Assembly: GCF_932526225.1 (NCBI RefSeq)
Contig: NC_064040.1
Coordinates: 14,300,856 to 14,360,855 of the forward strand
Direction: 5' to 3'
From: Nematostella vectensis
Lineage: Eukaryota > Cnidaria > Anthozoa > Actiniaria > Edwardsiidae
DNA: 60,000 bases
The notes below the pieces were generated by a model that saw only the letters and a list, made by a program, of their open reading frames with translations, did no database searches and had not been told where the DNA came from. Positions 46,388 through 57,307 of the stretch are shown in pieces; positions within the stretch are counted from its first letter, which is position 1, and every line of letters starts with the position of its first letter. The position numbers and the translations under genes were made by a program.

Positions 46388-46920
46388 GAATTTTCATACC
46401 TATTCTTCGGTGATTTTTCCCTGTTGTATAGACGTTGGGCCTTGACTCGCACTTTCGTCCTCAAAATTCAACCTCCGCTCTCCTCAACTTTCACCATACC
46501 CTGTGGGCACTCATTTCGGCTTGTGGTGAAAATTGTTTTAGTATGCCATGATCCTCATTTATCCTAGTTTAGTCCTGTCAAGGTTCTAAGCCGTAGAATT
46601 TGGTCCATCACACTCAGATTTCTCTTTTTCTAAACGTAAACATTACGAAAAGAGTTCGATTTTACGGCAGTCTCCAATAAAAGCGCTCAATTTGTAAAGG
46701 TTTCCCAAACGATATTTTACTTCCGAGCACAGGAACTCATCAATCAAATATCAAACTTGGTATAGCGCAGGATATTTTGCTGTTTTGGTCGATTTTTGCG
46801 ATGCGACGTCTCGCTAACAAAACAAATTCAAGTTTCAAACTCCGCGCGGCCATTTTGAATATTTGCATAATAAGTAGGTAAATCGATATAACCAAAAATA
46901 GTAATGTACGGCACTGTTAA
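46388..46920. other. Non-coding
   Basis: No gene recognised. May be the promoter side of the 46070-46387 ORF if that is real. Confidence 0.35.
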
Positions 46921-47515
46921 CTGGTTAACAATTATAAAAATTCTAAAAATAATTGAAGTTTAGGTAAACATTTACAATAAATTGGGGATATGGCAGGTGT
47001 TCTTAAAACCTTCAATCACGAAAATAACAGCAATATCTCCAGGAGTGACTAGATTAACCCATCATTACTATAGCGCCCCAGAAAGCAGGAACAATGTTCT
47101 TAAATTTTTGTGTATGTAGGGTTCATCAGAACCCGAAAGAACTGAAAGCTGCCGCTAAGCACGCCAATGGAACTATTGTTGCGTTAATTGCCAAAATTCC
47201 GATCCGCCATCTTGTTTATTAATATGGCTCGGCGATCACACTTTCAAAGTTAACCCTCCAAGCTAGGAGAGCATTTTTCATATGAACGGGCGCTATGTTT
47301 AACCCTACTAGGCATACTACCCCTATTTGAACCGAGCCTCAGCATTAGCTGCGCTGTGCGCATCATAGCGGAGCCCCATAGGTATAGAAATATGGCATAG
47401 CTATGCGACTTGGTTTTTGTGGTCATCGCGCGGGTACCCTGTGGTGTCACAATCCATCCATCCATCCATCCATCCATCCAGTCAATCATGCAACTCCCAG
47501 GCCCCACTCGGTCTC
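46921..47515 (+). repeat. Family A repeat, 3' part, with (ATCC)n tail
   Basis: 46925-47370 matches 1610-2187 with a deletion of about 90 bp after GCGCCCCAG. It continues past the break of copy 1 into CCCCATAGGTATAGAAATAT...GGTGTCAC, an (ATCC)n tract (47454-47480) and CAACTCCCAGGCCCCACTCGG. This gives the true 3' structure of the family. Confidence 0.88.
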
Positions 47516-47719
47516 ACTGCTTTTATGTGTTTTTTTTGTCTTACTTTAGTGCTTTAAAGTTCGTATGTTCACAGAAAAAAAGGCAGCTAGAAAATAGTAT
47601 TCAATGAGAAAATATACGGATTCAAATGGTCTGATTGTCTGAACCGTTTTGTCTGAAGAAACTGAGAAGCCTGCGTACAAACCGAAAGTAATATCTACCC
47701 TCGAGTGTTCCGGGAGTGT
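47516..47719. other. Non-coding
   Basis: No feature recognised. Confidence 0.4.
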
Positions 47720-48065
47720 CAAATCAAATCATCAAATCATCTTTATTTTGCTCATAATTCTGTTTCTTTACAAAGGTATATACTAAAGGATAGAGATCTA
47801 TAATTTGTTACAAGTAAAATAAATGAGAACAAGTTCGAGCAGGGAAGCTAAATAAACTAGTCAGTTATCGAGTTAGCTTCCCTTACCATAAAAAGTCAGT
47901 TTTGAGCAGAAAAAAGAGAGAGAGAAAAAAGAAGAAGAAATTACTGCCCCCCCCCCCCCCCCCCCTCAACCAATCCCCACCCACCCTGGGAAGGAAACTA
48001 ATCTTATTATCAAGTTACTATGGAAATTGTTAGAGAAAAATAACGATATTTACAAAGTTTATAGG
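47720..48065 (-). other. LINE 3' untranslated region with short-repeat tail
   Basis: On the minus strand the element ends in GATGATTTGATGATTTGATT-TGAC, a short tandem tail of the kind typical of CR1-type LINEs. A run of about 20 C lies at 47947-47966. Confidence 0.7.
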
Positions 48066-50534
48066 CTAGATTGACAGTAGATAATGTTTGGCGAGTTTTG
48101 GAAAAGAAAAGGGGCCTGAGTCCTTGAGAGAAAATGGAAGATCTCTCCAAATATCGGAACCGACAAAAGAAATTGATTGCTTACCTATATTTGTTCGTAT
48201 TTTGGGTTTGTATAGATTTTGATTTGCTGCGTACCTAGTGTTGTAACTATGTAAGCTGCTGGCATATTGAAAAGTGTAATAAAAAATATCAGGAAGAAGA
48301 CTTTTGTGCCACGAGTGAATGAATTTTAGGGCATGTAATTTGAAAACATTATCTACAGTCAGAATATCTAGTAAGTTTGGCAATGGTTTGGCACTTGCAG
48401 TGTCTTTCCCATAAGTGCGGGCAAAAAAAATTAATCTGACAAAATGATTTTGTTTTGTTTGCAAACTTTTCAAGTTCGTTTTGAAAGTGCTACCCCATGC
48501 TAATATGCCATATGAAATATGTGGATAGACCAGATTGTAATAGATTTGCTTCAATTGTTGGATAGAAAGATAGTGCCTTAATTTAGATATTATTCCTATG
48601 TTTCTGGAAATGCGGGAGCGAATAAAAGAAATGTGATTTTTCCATGTAAGATGCTCGTCTATCATTACTCCTAGGTATTTAATGTACTTCTTACGTTCCA
48701 ACAATTGATCAGATCCATCTGAATTTCTAAATCGAATATTAATAGGAGTATCTTTTTTTCTCGATGATTTGATTATCATGTAATTTGTTTTTGTCATATT
48801 TATAGAAACCTTATTAACGTGGCACCAGTTTTCCACCTTGGCAAGCTCCGTATTCATCAAATTCTCTAGTGCTATAAGATCGCTGGAAGAGGCGAAAACA
48901 TTGGTGTCATCTGCGAATATTTTAAAACTTAGCTTGTCAGAGGAATGTGGCAGATCGTTTATGTAGATTAGGAATAGAAGCGGACCTAGTGTGCTTCCTT
49001 GCGGAATACCACAAAGCATTGTCAGCTCAGAAGACCTGGCCCCACCCAAGTCAAGATATTGTTTTCTGTCTGTTAGGTAATTAGTAAACCACTTGAGTGT
49101 CAATCCCCTTATCCCATAGGCCTCTAATTTATCTAGTAAAATGCCATGGTTAACTGTATCGAAAGCCTTCGAGAAATCTAAAAATACACCACAGGTATAC
49201 ATATTATTGTCGATCGCTTTTCTAAGAGTGTTTATTATTTCGGTTATAGCCAATGAAGTTGAGTAACCTTTCCGAAATCCAAATTGACATTCGTAAAGTA
49301 TGTTCTGTTTTTCTACATAGTTAATGATTTGTTGATAAACAAGCTTCTCAAGTACTTGAGTGAAAGTTGACAGAGTTGAAATTGGTCGAAAATTAAACGG
49401 ATCCGTGATTTCACCACCCTTGTCCACAGGGGTGATTTTAGATATTTTAAGTATATCAGGTACCACACCCTGCTGCAATGATTGATTAAGTATGGTGGTT
49501 AAACTGTCACTAATGTGACTAGACGCAAGTTTAATACAGCGCCTTGGTACGCCAATTGACGATACTTTAAGGTCCAATCCATATAGCAAGTCGTACACTT
49601 CGTGGACAAGAATGGCGCGAAAACTGAAGCTATCACGAAAAGTACGTTTTATGTACTGTTGGGTACTATGTGGAATCTTATTCGCGAGGTCTTCACCTAC
49701 ATTAATGAAATGCGTATTTAAGTGGTGTGCAATACTGGCTTTGTCAGTATAACACTTGTTGTTATAGATTAATTTCGTAATTGGCGGTAGACTGGTACTA
49801 TTTTTCCGGTTTATCAGTAAACCTATTAATTTCCAAGTTGTTTTGAGGTTGCCACTATTCAATTTAAAGTACACTTTTTTGGCAGCCTCTTTTACACGAT
49901 TTAATTTGTTGTTGTAGATTTTATAGAATCTAACTTTACTCGAATCGTTACTGAGAAAGTGCGTTATGAAAAGTTTTTGCCTTTGTTTTATCGAATTAAG
50001 TACTGCCTTAGTAAGCCATGGTTTTGCTTGCTGTTTAATTTGTTTATTGGTTCGTTTACGTAACGGTGCATGTTTATCCGTTAGAGATTGCAGCGCACTG
50101 ATTACTTTATTAATGCTATCATTAACATCGTCAGTTACAAATTGTTGAAAATCAATTAACCCAAGATTGCTTATAAACAAGTCATTGTCAAAATGCGAGA
50201 AATCACGGAAGTACTTATTGTCCTTACGCAAGGGAAGTTTATTTGTGACTGTACAAAAAACAGGCAAATGATCAGTGATACCTACTAAACATATCCCCGC
50301 CTTAGCAATTTTTTGCGGTACATTGGTATAAATATGGTCGATAAGGGTTGCGCTGTGATCGGTAATTCTTGTGGGCTTCGTGATAAATGGCATGAAACCC
50401 AAATCAAATAGCATATCTAAATAATCTGTTGTTTGTGTGTCTCTATTGTAGTGTAAAAGGTCTATGTTCGCATCGCTTAGAACAAAAGTCTCTTTACCCC
50501 TTTTGTTGGAGTTATCTAAAATCTCTTGCAGCAT
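48066..50534 (-). pseudogene. CR1-type LINE: endonuclease end and complete RT
   Basis: 822 open codons. They begin in the endonuclease (EILDNSNKRGKETFVLSDAN, ITKPTRITDHSATLIDHIYT, VGITDHLPVFCTV), then a linker and full RT: FNFRPISTLSTFTQVLEKLV, CQFGFRKGYSTSLAITEII, VFLDFSKAFDTVNHGILLDK, CGIPQGSTLGPLLFLIYIND, KIFADDTNVFASS (catalytic box intact), then the C-terminal domain with SYGILAWGSTFKTNL. The frame joins the upstream ORF at 50535 only with a shift and missing residues. This is the best-preserved RT in the window. Confidence 0.92.
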
Positions 50535-50535
50535 A

Positions 50536-51123
50536 TTATGAACTTTTGGCCCTTGTTATTTCAATCCAACAAGATTCAATGCCGCCCTCAGCTATTTCTA
50601 AATCACGCCTTCTAATGAAATCTAATTCATGCGATATGTAAATCCCGACTCCGCCTGCATTAGTCGGTAAGTTTGTATTCACAAAAACATAACCTGGAAT
50701 ATTAATGTTATAAACATTATTATCTGTAAGTTTTGTTTCTGAAATCGCAATTATGTCCGGAGCACTTTTAACAGTCAAAAGAACATCTTCTAACGACGTT
50801 AAGTTCGCCGATAGGCCGCGCATATTCAGATGGATCATAGAAAAGCCGCAGTGCTTGTTTGCATGGAAGAGATTTCCAGAGCGTTTGATTGAATAATATT
50901 GCGATTCTATGTTCTCATTGTATAGGCTATCGTGAGTCTCCCTTTCGTTTTCTGGGCTGACAATGATATCTTTAAATAAATCTATATTATCAATAAGGAT
51001 TTGATGTGATCGGTGTACCCACCCACCAGTAATCTTAAGAAACTCCTGGGAGTCCAAGGTGAAAAATGGAAGCTCCGAGAGCGGGTTTATACGACTAGTC
51101 GAATCCATCACAAAAATAAGCAA
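50536..51123 (-). pseudogene. CR1-type LINE: N-terminus and start of endonuclease
   Basis: 195 codons: N-terminal region, then MIHLNMRGLSANLTSLEDVL, PDIIAISETKLTDN, NAGGVGIYISHELDFIRRRD, IESCWIEITRAKSS. The next endonuclease strand (the V-Y-R-H-P type segment) is absent before the downstream ORF starts in another frame. A deletion with frameshift at about 50535 therefore splits the protein. Confidence 0.88.
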
Positions 51124-52117
51124 AGTATTCAGACATTAAAACTGTTGATTTTGTATATGGACTTACTTGTTACGCTATTACTAGTAGGAGTTCTATGTAT
51201 TAGCCTGTAAGGCTTTAACGCTGGTGGCCAGAACGTTTGGCTTGTTTGACTTTAAACTTAATCTTGAAATCTTACAGATCCTCCGTGCAGCCGAAGCTAT
51301 GAGCTTGTTTGCCTCCCGTCGGGTTCTTCTTCAATTGTAGCAGCAGAGGACTATAAAGAGGCTCTACATTACTATTCTCATTAAGATGTCACGAAGCAAA
51401 TTCAAAACAGAAAGGTAATGTTATTGCATTATTATTTAACAAGAGAATACCTCATCGGCAAGAAGAAAACACATTTGTTCCGCACGATAATTTGAATTCA
51501 ATGTAAGAGACCGTACAAATTAAATCAGCAGTTTCCGTTATATTTTCTTATATTTGTCAAGTGTTTCGCTTTAATATTAATGTGAAAGTTGTCACCAAAA
51601 TAAAACGTTTTATGGCCGTAGCTTTTGATTTTGCCGCTTGTCATTGATTTATCACCCACTTCCACCGTGATTTTGATTAGCTAAAAAAGAAAATCTTCGA
51701 ACGCTGATTGGTTGCAAGTAGTTTATTGGCTTTCTATGTCTGTTAATGTCTGTGTGAATCGTGAAAAACTACTCAAAAGTCTTCCTTTTTCAAGTAAAGC
51801 CTTATATTGCTAAGGTAAGGAGGAGTTTAGCGGCTAAAAATGCTCAATTGCATTGGAGAAATGATGTCCTGTTTGGCATAATCCATTGAGAACTATATCC
51901 GGCTATTTACATTCAGAAACAAGCGAATGTTTTCGAGATAACAACATATTCGCAATCAGTAGTTTAATATATCTAAAGTACTTCTTTCTCTCTAGTTTTC
52001 ATCTTATTTTCAAGATACTTATGCTCTAAAATGTGTTTCTATCACTTCTCTATAAAAAAAATCCTAATTGAGATTTAATTTCTCTTTTTTTTTTTACTTT
52101 GGTACCTATTAATTCGT
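51124..52117. other. Non-coding
   Basis: Perhaps LINE 5' region at first. No gene that I can support. A short ATG frame at 51386 with a following GTAATG was considered and rejected. Confidence 0.4.
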
Positions 52118-54300
52118 TTTTGTTTTCTTGTCTCTTTTATACCAAGCTGTTATTATATAAAAAGTGCTTGCCTATGTACATGAAATAATATAGCTGGTAT
52201 AGCTATGAAATGCAAGGATATCTTTATAGCTGGTATAGATATGAAATGACAAGGATATATTTTTTTTCTCAGGTGGTTAAAGCAAGGAATTAACCCAGAT
52301 TCATTATGTAGGCTGGCTGAAAGCAAATGTAAATTAATGTTTTTCATATTCTTTTATTGTTAAGTGTTATTATATTCAATCAACCCACATTCCTTTCCTA
52401 TAGCCAACATAATATGCTCTTGCGGTGTTGATACTTCCCTAAAATCTGAATTAAGTAAGCCTTAACTGTCAACAAAATTATTAACAGACAGACAGACAGA
52501 CATACAGATTAGTTTATTGGTACCGTGTAAAGACTTTTACATTAGTGTGAATCCAATAAATTTAACATTAAGCCATTCGAATTCTCAAAAATACATATAT
52601 ACAGACAAAAGAACATAGAGAAGATACCAGTACCCTTTAAATATTTATTCTTTAAAAAAAGAATGTATGTAAGCTTAGGGGTAAATAAAAGGTTTTTTTT
52701 TTCTTGTAAATTGTTCTATGGATTTGTTCAATGGCTTGGCCCTATTCATGGCTGATTAGCTTTTACTTATTCATGAGCATCGTTCAAGAGAGTTACTCAT
52801 ATGTAGTAATGACAGGGGAGAGGGGTTGGAATATTGTATTTCAAAATATATGGATGTTTGCTAGAGATGAAAGATGGATTAAGAGAAAAAGGATTTCATT
52901 TATCAAAATTTGTTTTTAGTATCTAATGAGTTAATTGGTAAAAATGTATAAAAAGGATTTCAAAATATATGGATGTTTGCTAGAGATGGAAGATGGATAA
53001 GAGAAAAAGGATTTTATTTATCAAAAATTTGTTTTTAGTATCTAATGAGTTAATTGGTAAAAATGTATAGAAAGGATTAGGAATTGAGGATCAGGTATAG
53101 TTTGAGAGTTTTCAACCTTGGTGTTATGGGGTATGTAATTTTGGGCTCTCTAGTTTGATTATAGATTTGGGCCCTTTAGTTTGATTATAGATTTGTAACG
53201 AGTGCAAAAAAGAATATGAAATTGTCTGTAATATCCCACTCTTTGTAAATCTATAGTCATACTACTTTATCTATTACCTGCCAGCAACCAGCCAACCAGC
53301 CATACTACTTCGTCTATTACCAAGTACAACCAGCCACCCATAGCACACCTCGGCCCATACCACCATGTCTATAGCCTAACATTCTCCCTTGCTTAAAATA
53401 CCTTACATTATGCACTATCTGCTATAGTATTGACTGTGTAAACTCAGTCATGATATTTTTATTTCAGGATAGTCCCTCTTACAAACTTGATAAGACAGTT
53501 TGAAAGCAAAATATAATATCAACTCATCTCTTTTTTATTCAAGGATCACATATAAACTCGAGGGTCCCTTTTTTTGAGGGTCCTGAACCCAAAGAATTAT
53601 TTTTTTGTAGATTCTCTGAAGTATACTCAATCAATAAAACAAGACTAACATAAATTTATTAGTTTTGAGATCTTATTAATGGCAAATATAAATATATTTT
53701 TCGGTATCAGGTGTCTATCAAGTTTAACTCTACATAAAGAGCACAAATCCCTCTTTTAATGCAAATAGTATCCTGGGTACTGACAATAAAAACTACTAAT
53801 GGTGTCATTGTTCACGGTATTTTCTAGAGGAATTGGAAGATACTAATTTTATAATAATAGAAAAGGTAAAAGTAATAAGCCATGCATTTTTGTGTATTTT
53901 AGATAGGGCTCATTTTAGGAGTTGGGAAACCTGGAACATAGTCAAAGTGTAGAAACCTGTTGTTATACCCCTGGGTGTGTCTCTCGCTAAAGTTTAGTCT
54001 TTTTAGTGGTTGGGGAGAGGGGGGGGTGTTGGGATGGGGACAAAACCCTAGTTTAGAGTGGCAAATAAAGCTGGCCTCGCTTTTAGGCAGTGCCTAAATC
54101 TATATATTAGGCTTCATATGTCATCAATATTGACTACAATTTTGTACTTTGTGTTCTATACTAGTCATCGATAACTGGAGTTGAGTCTCACATAGGCGAC
54201 ACATTCAGTGAAGTCAAACTCAACTAGCTAACGGATACGAATCAAGCTCTTATATTTGTATCGCAAAATTAATACATTTGTGCCGATGGAATGTAATGAT
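52118..54300 (+). repeat. Repeat family B, right copy
   Basis: Reverse complement of 2838-5018, including the 62-codon chance ORF (52731-52919), the (GACA)n tract near 52485 and the internal duplication. It ends with GGAATGTAATGAT at about 54300, and the GC-rich virus-derived segment starts in the next bases. Confidence 0.88.
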
Positions 54301-54363
54301 ACACGTACACGACTTTTTGGGGCAAATAGCGATGGGGCCGCGAAAACGAGGAGGGCCGCCAAC

Positions 54364-55107
54364 CTACGGAGCGTGGAACGACCGTTTTTCGGCCGTAAAT
54401 TCAAAGCCGCTTTCGTGGCGTTTAAACCTGAGTTCTACTCGAACACCTCGCTCCCGAACTCCTCGCGAATTTTTCGCAGTCTCTTTTTCATCCTTTCGCG
54501 TGCCACTAGGGAGGGCCCTTTCCCGCTTTTTTTTATCACGCGGTGCGAGGCCGTGTCGAGCTCTGATAGCGGCCTTGAGCGCGTTGTATCTCTCTTGCTC
54601 CTGAAGTATTAGCCGAAACTCTTCGTCTGAGATACACCCGTCTTGCAGAGCCTTAGAGACCAGCTCGCTGATCGAGTTTTTCTTACTCTCCGCTAAAACC
54701 ACCGTGTCTTCGTGTTTAGCCACCTTGCTCGTAAGACCCCTAGAGACCACCCCCGCGCCCGCACCCACGACACCGATCAGCCCAGCGACCCCAGCCAGCG
54801 GAGCGCCGATCAGATCCCCTATCCCACTCAAAGAGACTCCCAGCCCGGCGCTGGAAAGCGCCCCTGCAGCGATGCCGTACGCCACAGACACAGCATGGGT
54901 AACGGCAAAGGCGCGCTTATACTTCTTCCGCACCAGTCGATAATGCGTTATCCCATTGTCTAGACCTGCCTGAATGTCACATATTTTCTGGAGTCGGAAA
55001 CTTTGCGCGTCGCCGCCGATGCTTGCCGGAGCGGTAGGCGTTTGCGGGGGGCAGACGCTGGGAAGCGTGGGGTGTATGCCACCGCTGCTAACGTCGCTGT
55101 TCGCCAT
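54364..55107 (-). CDS. Glycine-rich membrane protein of the virus-derived element
   Basis: 247 codons, ATG at 55107. The N-terminal 45 residues are Pro/Ser-rich. A basic patch follows (RLVRKKYKRAF), then about 60 hydrophobic Gly/Ala-rich residues (GIAAGALSSAGLGVSLSGIG, LAGVAGLIGVVGAGAGVV), enough for two membrane helices of glycine-zipper type. Then a helical acidic/basic segment (SELVSKALQDGCISDEEFRL). The C-terminal 50 residues are strongly basic (RDKKKRERALPSGTRKDEKE). Function unknown. A membrane-active capsid-associated protein is a guess. It lies 16 bases downstream of the 229-codon ORF in the same direction, so the two are probably co-transcribed. The extreme C-terminus may be altered at the element's edge. 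Confidence 0.7.
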   Translation of the reverse strand: MANSDVSSGGIHPTLPSVCPPQTPTAPASIGGDAQSFRLQKICDIQAGLDNGITHYRLVRKKYKRAFAVTHAVSVAYGIAAGALSSAGLGVSLSGIGDLIGAPLAGVAGLIGVVGAGAGVVSRGLTSKVAKHEDTVVLAESKKNSISELVSKALQDGCISDEEFRLILQEQERYNALKAAIRARHGLAPRDKKKRERALPSGTRKDEKETAKNSRGVRERGVRVELRFKRHESGFEFTAEKRSFHAP

Positions 55108-55123
55108 GCCTGCTATGTCGGGC

Positions 55124-55813
55124 CTAGGTTAGCTCTAATACGAAGCGAACAGACCTGCCCTTAAAGTCCATCCGTCTACCGCGGTCATCGCTGACCCATA
55201 TTCGGATACTCGAGACAAACTCAGAGGAAGACGCTGCGACACAAATGGGGGTGTCGGGCCTATAGACGACTTTCTCGTGCGGCCTCCCGCGGGTTTCTAG
55301 GCAAGCGAGAACGTTTGAAGGCTCGCCTAAGGCGAAGCATTTCGTGCGGTCTACGATATCGCAGAAGATGTAGATGGCCTCTATTTTCGACAAATTCACA
55401 TCAAGTGGGGGATCCCCCACGGGCACTACGAGGCCCCCGCCCCCCATCTGATCGTCTTTAGCCTCTAGGCCAAATAGTGCGCAAAGCTCGGCGTTCAGGA
55501 ACACAATGCCTGTGGACACGAGCACGATCTTCCCGGTGAGGGGATCCAGCTTCGCGGTCAGAATCTGGCTTTTAGCGTGGTTGATCGTTTCCATGATGGA
55601 CTCGGCCGTGTGGTGCCCGGCTGGCAGAGTAGCGATGGGCGGGAGGGAGTCTGTAGTCGTTATCTGCTGCTCCCGCTCGAGATTATACCAGCTGTTAAAC
55701 AGCGAGCACTGCCGGAGCGCCACAAAGCGCGGGCGCCTTATCGGCTGCCCGAAGAAGAGCGTCAGTTCACCTCCGGTGAACTCAGCGTGTAGGACCACCA
55801 TTGTGTTGAACAT
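55124..55813 (-). CDS. Candidate penton / minor capsid protein
   Basis: 229 codons, ATG 55813 (MFNTMVVLHAEF). Beta-rich throughout, with few Cys and no membrane segment. The last part, SIRIWVSDDRGRRMDFKGRS then VRFVLELT, has the alternating hydrophobic pattern with D-x-G-x-x-x-D-F-x-G seen at the end of jelly-roll minor capsid/penton proteins of Polinton-like viruses. That resemblance is from memory and needs a profile search. The frame is intact. It starts 30 bases from the divergent 487-codon gene and runs with the 247-codon gene downstream. Confidence 0.55.
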   Translation of the reverse strand: MFNTMVVLHAEFTGGELTLFFGQPIRRPRFVALRQCSLFNSWYNLEREQQITTTDSLPPIATLPAGHHTAESIMETINHAKSQILTAKLDPLTGKIVLVSTGIVFLNAELCALFGLEAKDDQMGGGGLVVPVGDPPLDVNLSKIEAIYIFCDIVDRTKCFALGEPSNVLACLETRGRPHEKVVYRPDTPICVAASSSEFVSSIRIWVSDDRGRRMDFKGRSVRFVLELT

Positions 55814-55843
55814 AGCCCGCCTTCGTGTTTAATAGGGCTGAGC
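55814..55843. promoter_or_regulatory. Divergent promoter gap, 30 bp
   Basis: Only 30 bases separate the start codons of the minus (55813) and plus (55844) genes, so both upstream regions must overlap the other gene. On the minus strand a TATTAAA-like TATTAAACACG occurs here; nothing firmer is visible. Confidence 0.45.
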
Positions 55844-57307
55844 ATGGATTGGGAAGGCTGGCAGATGCTGAACGAGGTCCCCCGAAGGAAGGAGGAGGAG
55901 ACGAAGAAGGCGGCAGTTGCGGCGGGAGCCTCTATAGCCGAACATATCAAACACGCTATAGCCGAACAAGCCAAAAAACCGGTTTCCCTAGGTTTCCCTA
56001 GGTCTCTGACCCTCGCGCAAAAGCTGCTCTACGCCGTACCCGCGACCCCCGTGGAGAGCACGGCCTCAGACATCACCCCACTACTCACGCAGCTGGAGAT
56101 ACACGTGGCTGTGGACAAATCATTCAAGACTAGGGTCCGAGACATATTCAAAGAGACAGTAGTCACGCACAAGTCCGCCAAGGAGTCTCGCCGGTGGCTA
56201 TCGGAGCCTTCTTATGGGTACTGGCCACAGCAACTCAACTTTGCGGTCTGGTGCGCAACCGCCGGATGTGGGGTGTCCCTAACTTACCCCACTTTCGCCA
56301 CCTTCCCCTCTGTCATCAGGGGATTTCTAAGGTTTCACGTCTACTTCACCACCCGAAAGAAACTCTACGAGCTCGGCGTCCCCCTGCCTGGCGACAGCCC
56401 GTTCGCGCAAAAAGGTAACCCCTACAAGAAGGCCGCTTTCGAGCGTCTATGCATAGAGTTCGGTTTGCCGCTTAAGCCGGACTTCCGATGGAAAGGCGGG
56501 CGGAACCATGGGCTAGGCGATGTGTTTGTGTTCTACCCGGAGGAGGGGTATCGCAACGTGCACGTGATCCTCTGCTACGACACGGCGGCGGACGAGTACC
56601 CGAGCCACCTCAATCTGTTTAGCGACGAAAGTGGGACGTACAATAGTGGGAAGCAGGTGGGTTACATACGCAACGACGACCACGGGGGTGTGCAATATAG
56701 CTGGTTTGCGCCTCCCAAAGGCGAGGGGCTGACAAAAGCAGGGCTAGGAAGACTCGACCGCTCGGTCGAGGCGTTCGTCTACACAGTGCTTGGCGCGCAG
56801 ATAAACGTCTGTTCCTCCATCGCAGGGGCCGGTGGGCCGGCCATGGAGGCGCAGGCGGAGTTCACGGAGCTGCTCGAAGACGCGATCATAGAAAACGACA
56901 TCGCTCAAAGCGTGCAAAGGTACCAGTTAGCCGTGCAGGAGGCCAAGGTGAGACTGAGTCTTGCGGTTGCACCAGGTGTGTGGCTGATGCCGAGCGATCT
57001 GGTGATAAACACGCAAAGCGTCGTGGGCTACAACAATAAGCTGCAGAAAGCCACGGACTCCATGAAGCTCGGCGCAAACGCGATCAACACCGAGACAAAG
57101 CCAGTCGGTGCTCATAACATGGCCGGTGGGCATCCTAGGGTGCAACACGCGACTGACCACGCGCCGCCCCGGCGGCAAAGCGCCCCTGCGAAAGTGCACG
57201 CGGAGGGCGCGGCCCCTACCCTGTCTGGCGAGAAAAGTGACCACACCGCCCTCAAGGTGGGGTTGTCGGTGCTCGTGGTGGCCGCGGCGTATTACTTGTT
57301 CCGGTAA
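55844..57307 (+). CDS. Tail-anchored protein of unknown function, virus-derived element
   Basis: 487 codons, intact. The N-terminus is charged and helical (RRKEEETKKAAVAAGASIAE). The middle is rich in aromatics (GYWPQQLNFAVWCATAGCGV, then FLRFHVYFTTRKKLYELGVP, ending LPGDSPF) and looks like a folded domain of about 250 residues (YKKAAFERLCIEFGLPL, GLGDVFVFYPEEG, GGVQYSWFAPPKG). A helical part follows (EAQAEFTELLEDAI), then a Pro/His/Ala-rich low-complexity linker. One hydrophobic helix ends the protein (LKVGLSVLVVAAAYYLF, about 470-486), so it is probably tail-anchored. I recall similar uncharacterised proteins in cnidarian genomes but cannot name a function. It overlaps the convergent coiled-coil ORF by 56 bases. 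Confidence 0.75.
   Translation: MDWEGWQMLNEVPRRKEEETKKAAVAAGASIAEHIKHAIAEQAKKPVSLGFPRSLTLAQKLLYAVPATPVESTASDITPLLTQLEIHVAVDKSFKTRVRDIFKETVVTHKSAKESRRWLSEPSYGYWPQQLNFAVWCATAGCGVSLTYPTFATFPSVIRGFLRFHVYFTTRKKLYELGVPLPGDSPFAQKGNPYKKAAFERLCIEFGLPLKPDFRWKGGRNHGLGDVFVFYPEEGYRNVHVILCYDTAADEYPSHLNLFSDESGTYNSGKQVGYIRNDDHGGVQYSWFAPPKGEGLTKAGLGRLDRSVEAFVYTVLGAQINVCSSIAGAGGPAMEAQAEFTELLEDAIIENDIAQSVQRYQLAVQEAKVRLSLAVAPGVWLMPSDLVINTQSVVGYNNKLQKATDSMKLGANAINTETKPVGAHNMAGGHPRVQHATDHAPPRRQSAPAKVHAEGAAPTLSGEKSDHTALKVGLSVLVVAAAYYLFR

Noticed and set aside
51386-51420. ATG frame MSRSKFKTE with a following GTAATG
   Set aside because: Too short, and no continuing exon within the window.
54256-54612. Plus-strand ORF of 118 codons at the element edge
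   Set aside because: Opposes the C-terminus of the glycine-rich protein gene and shows no domain; spans the repeat B junction.
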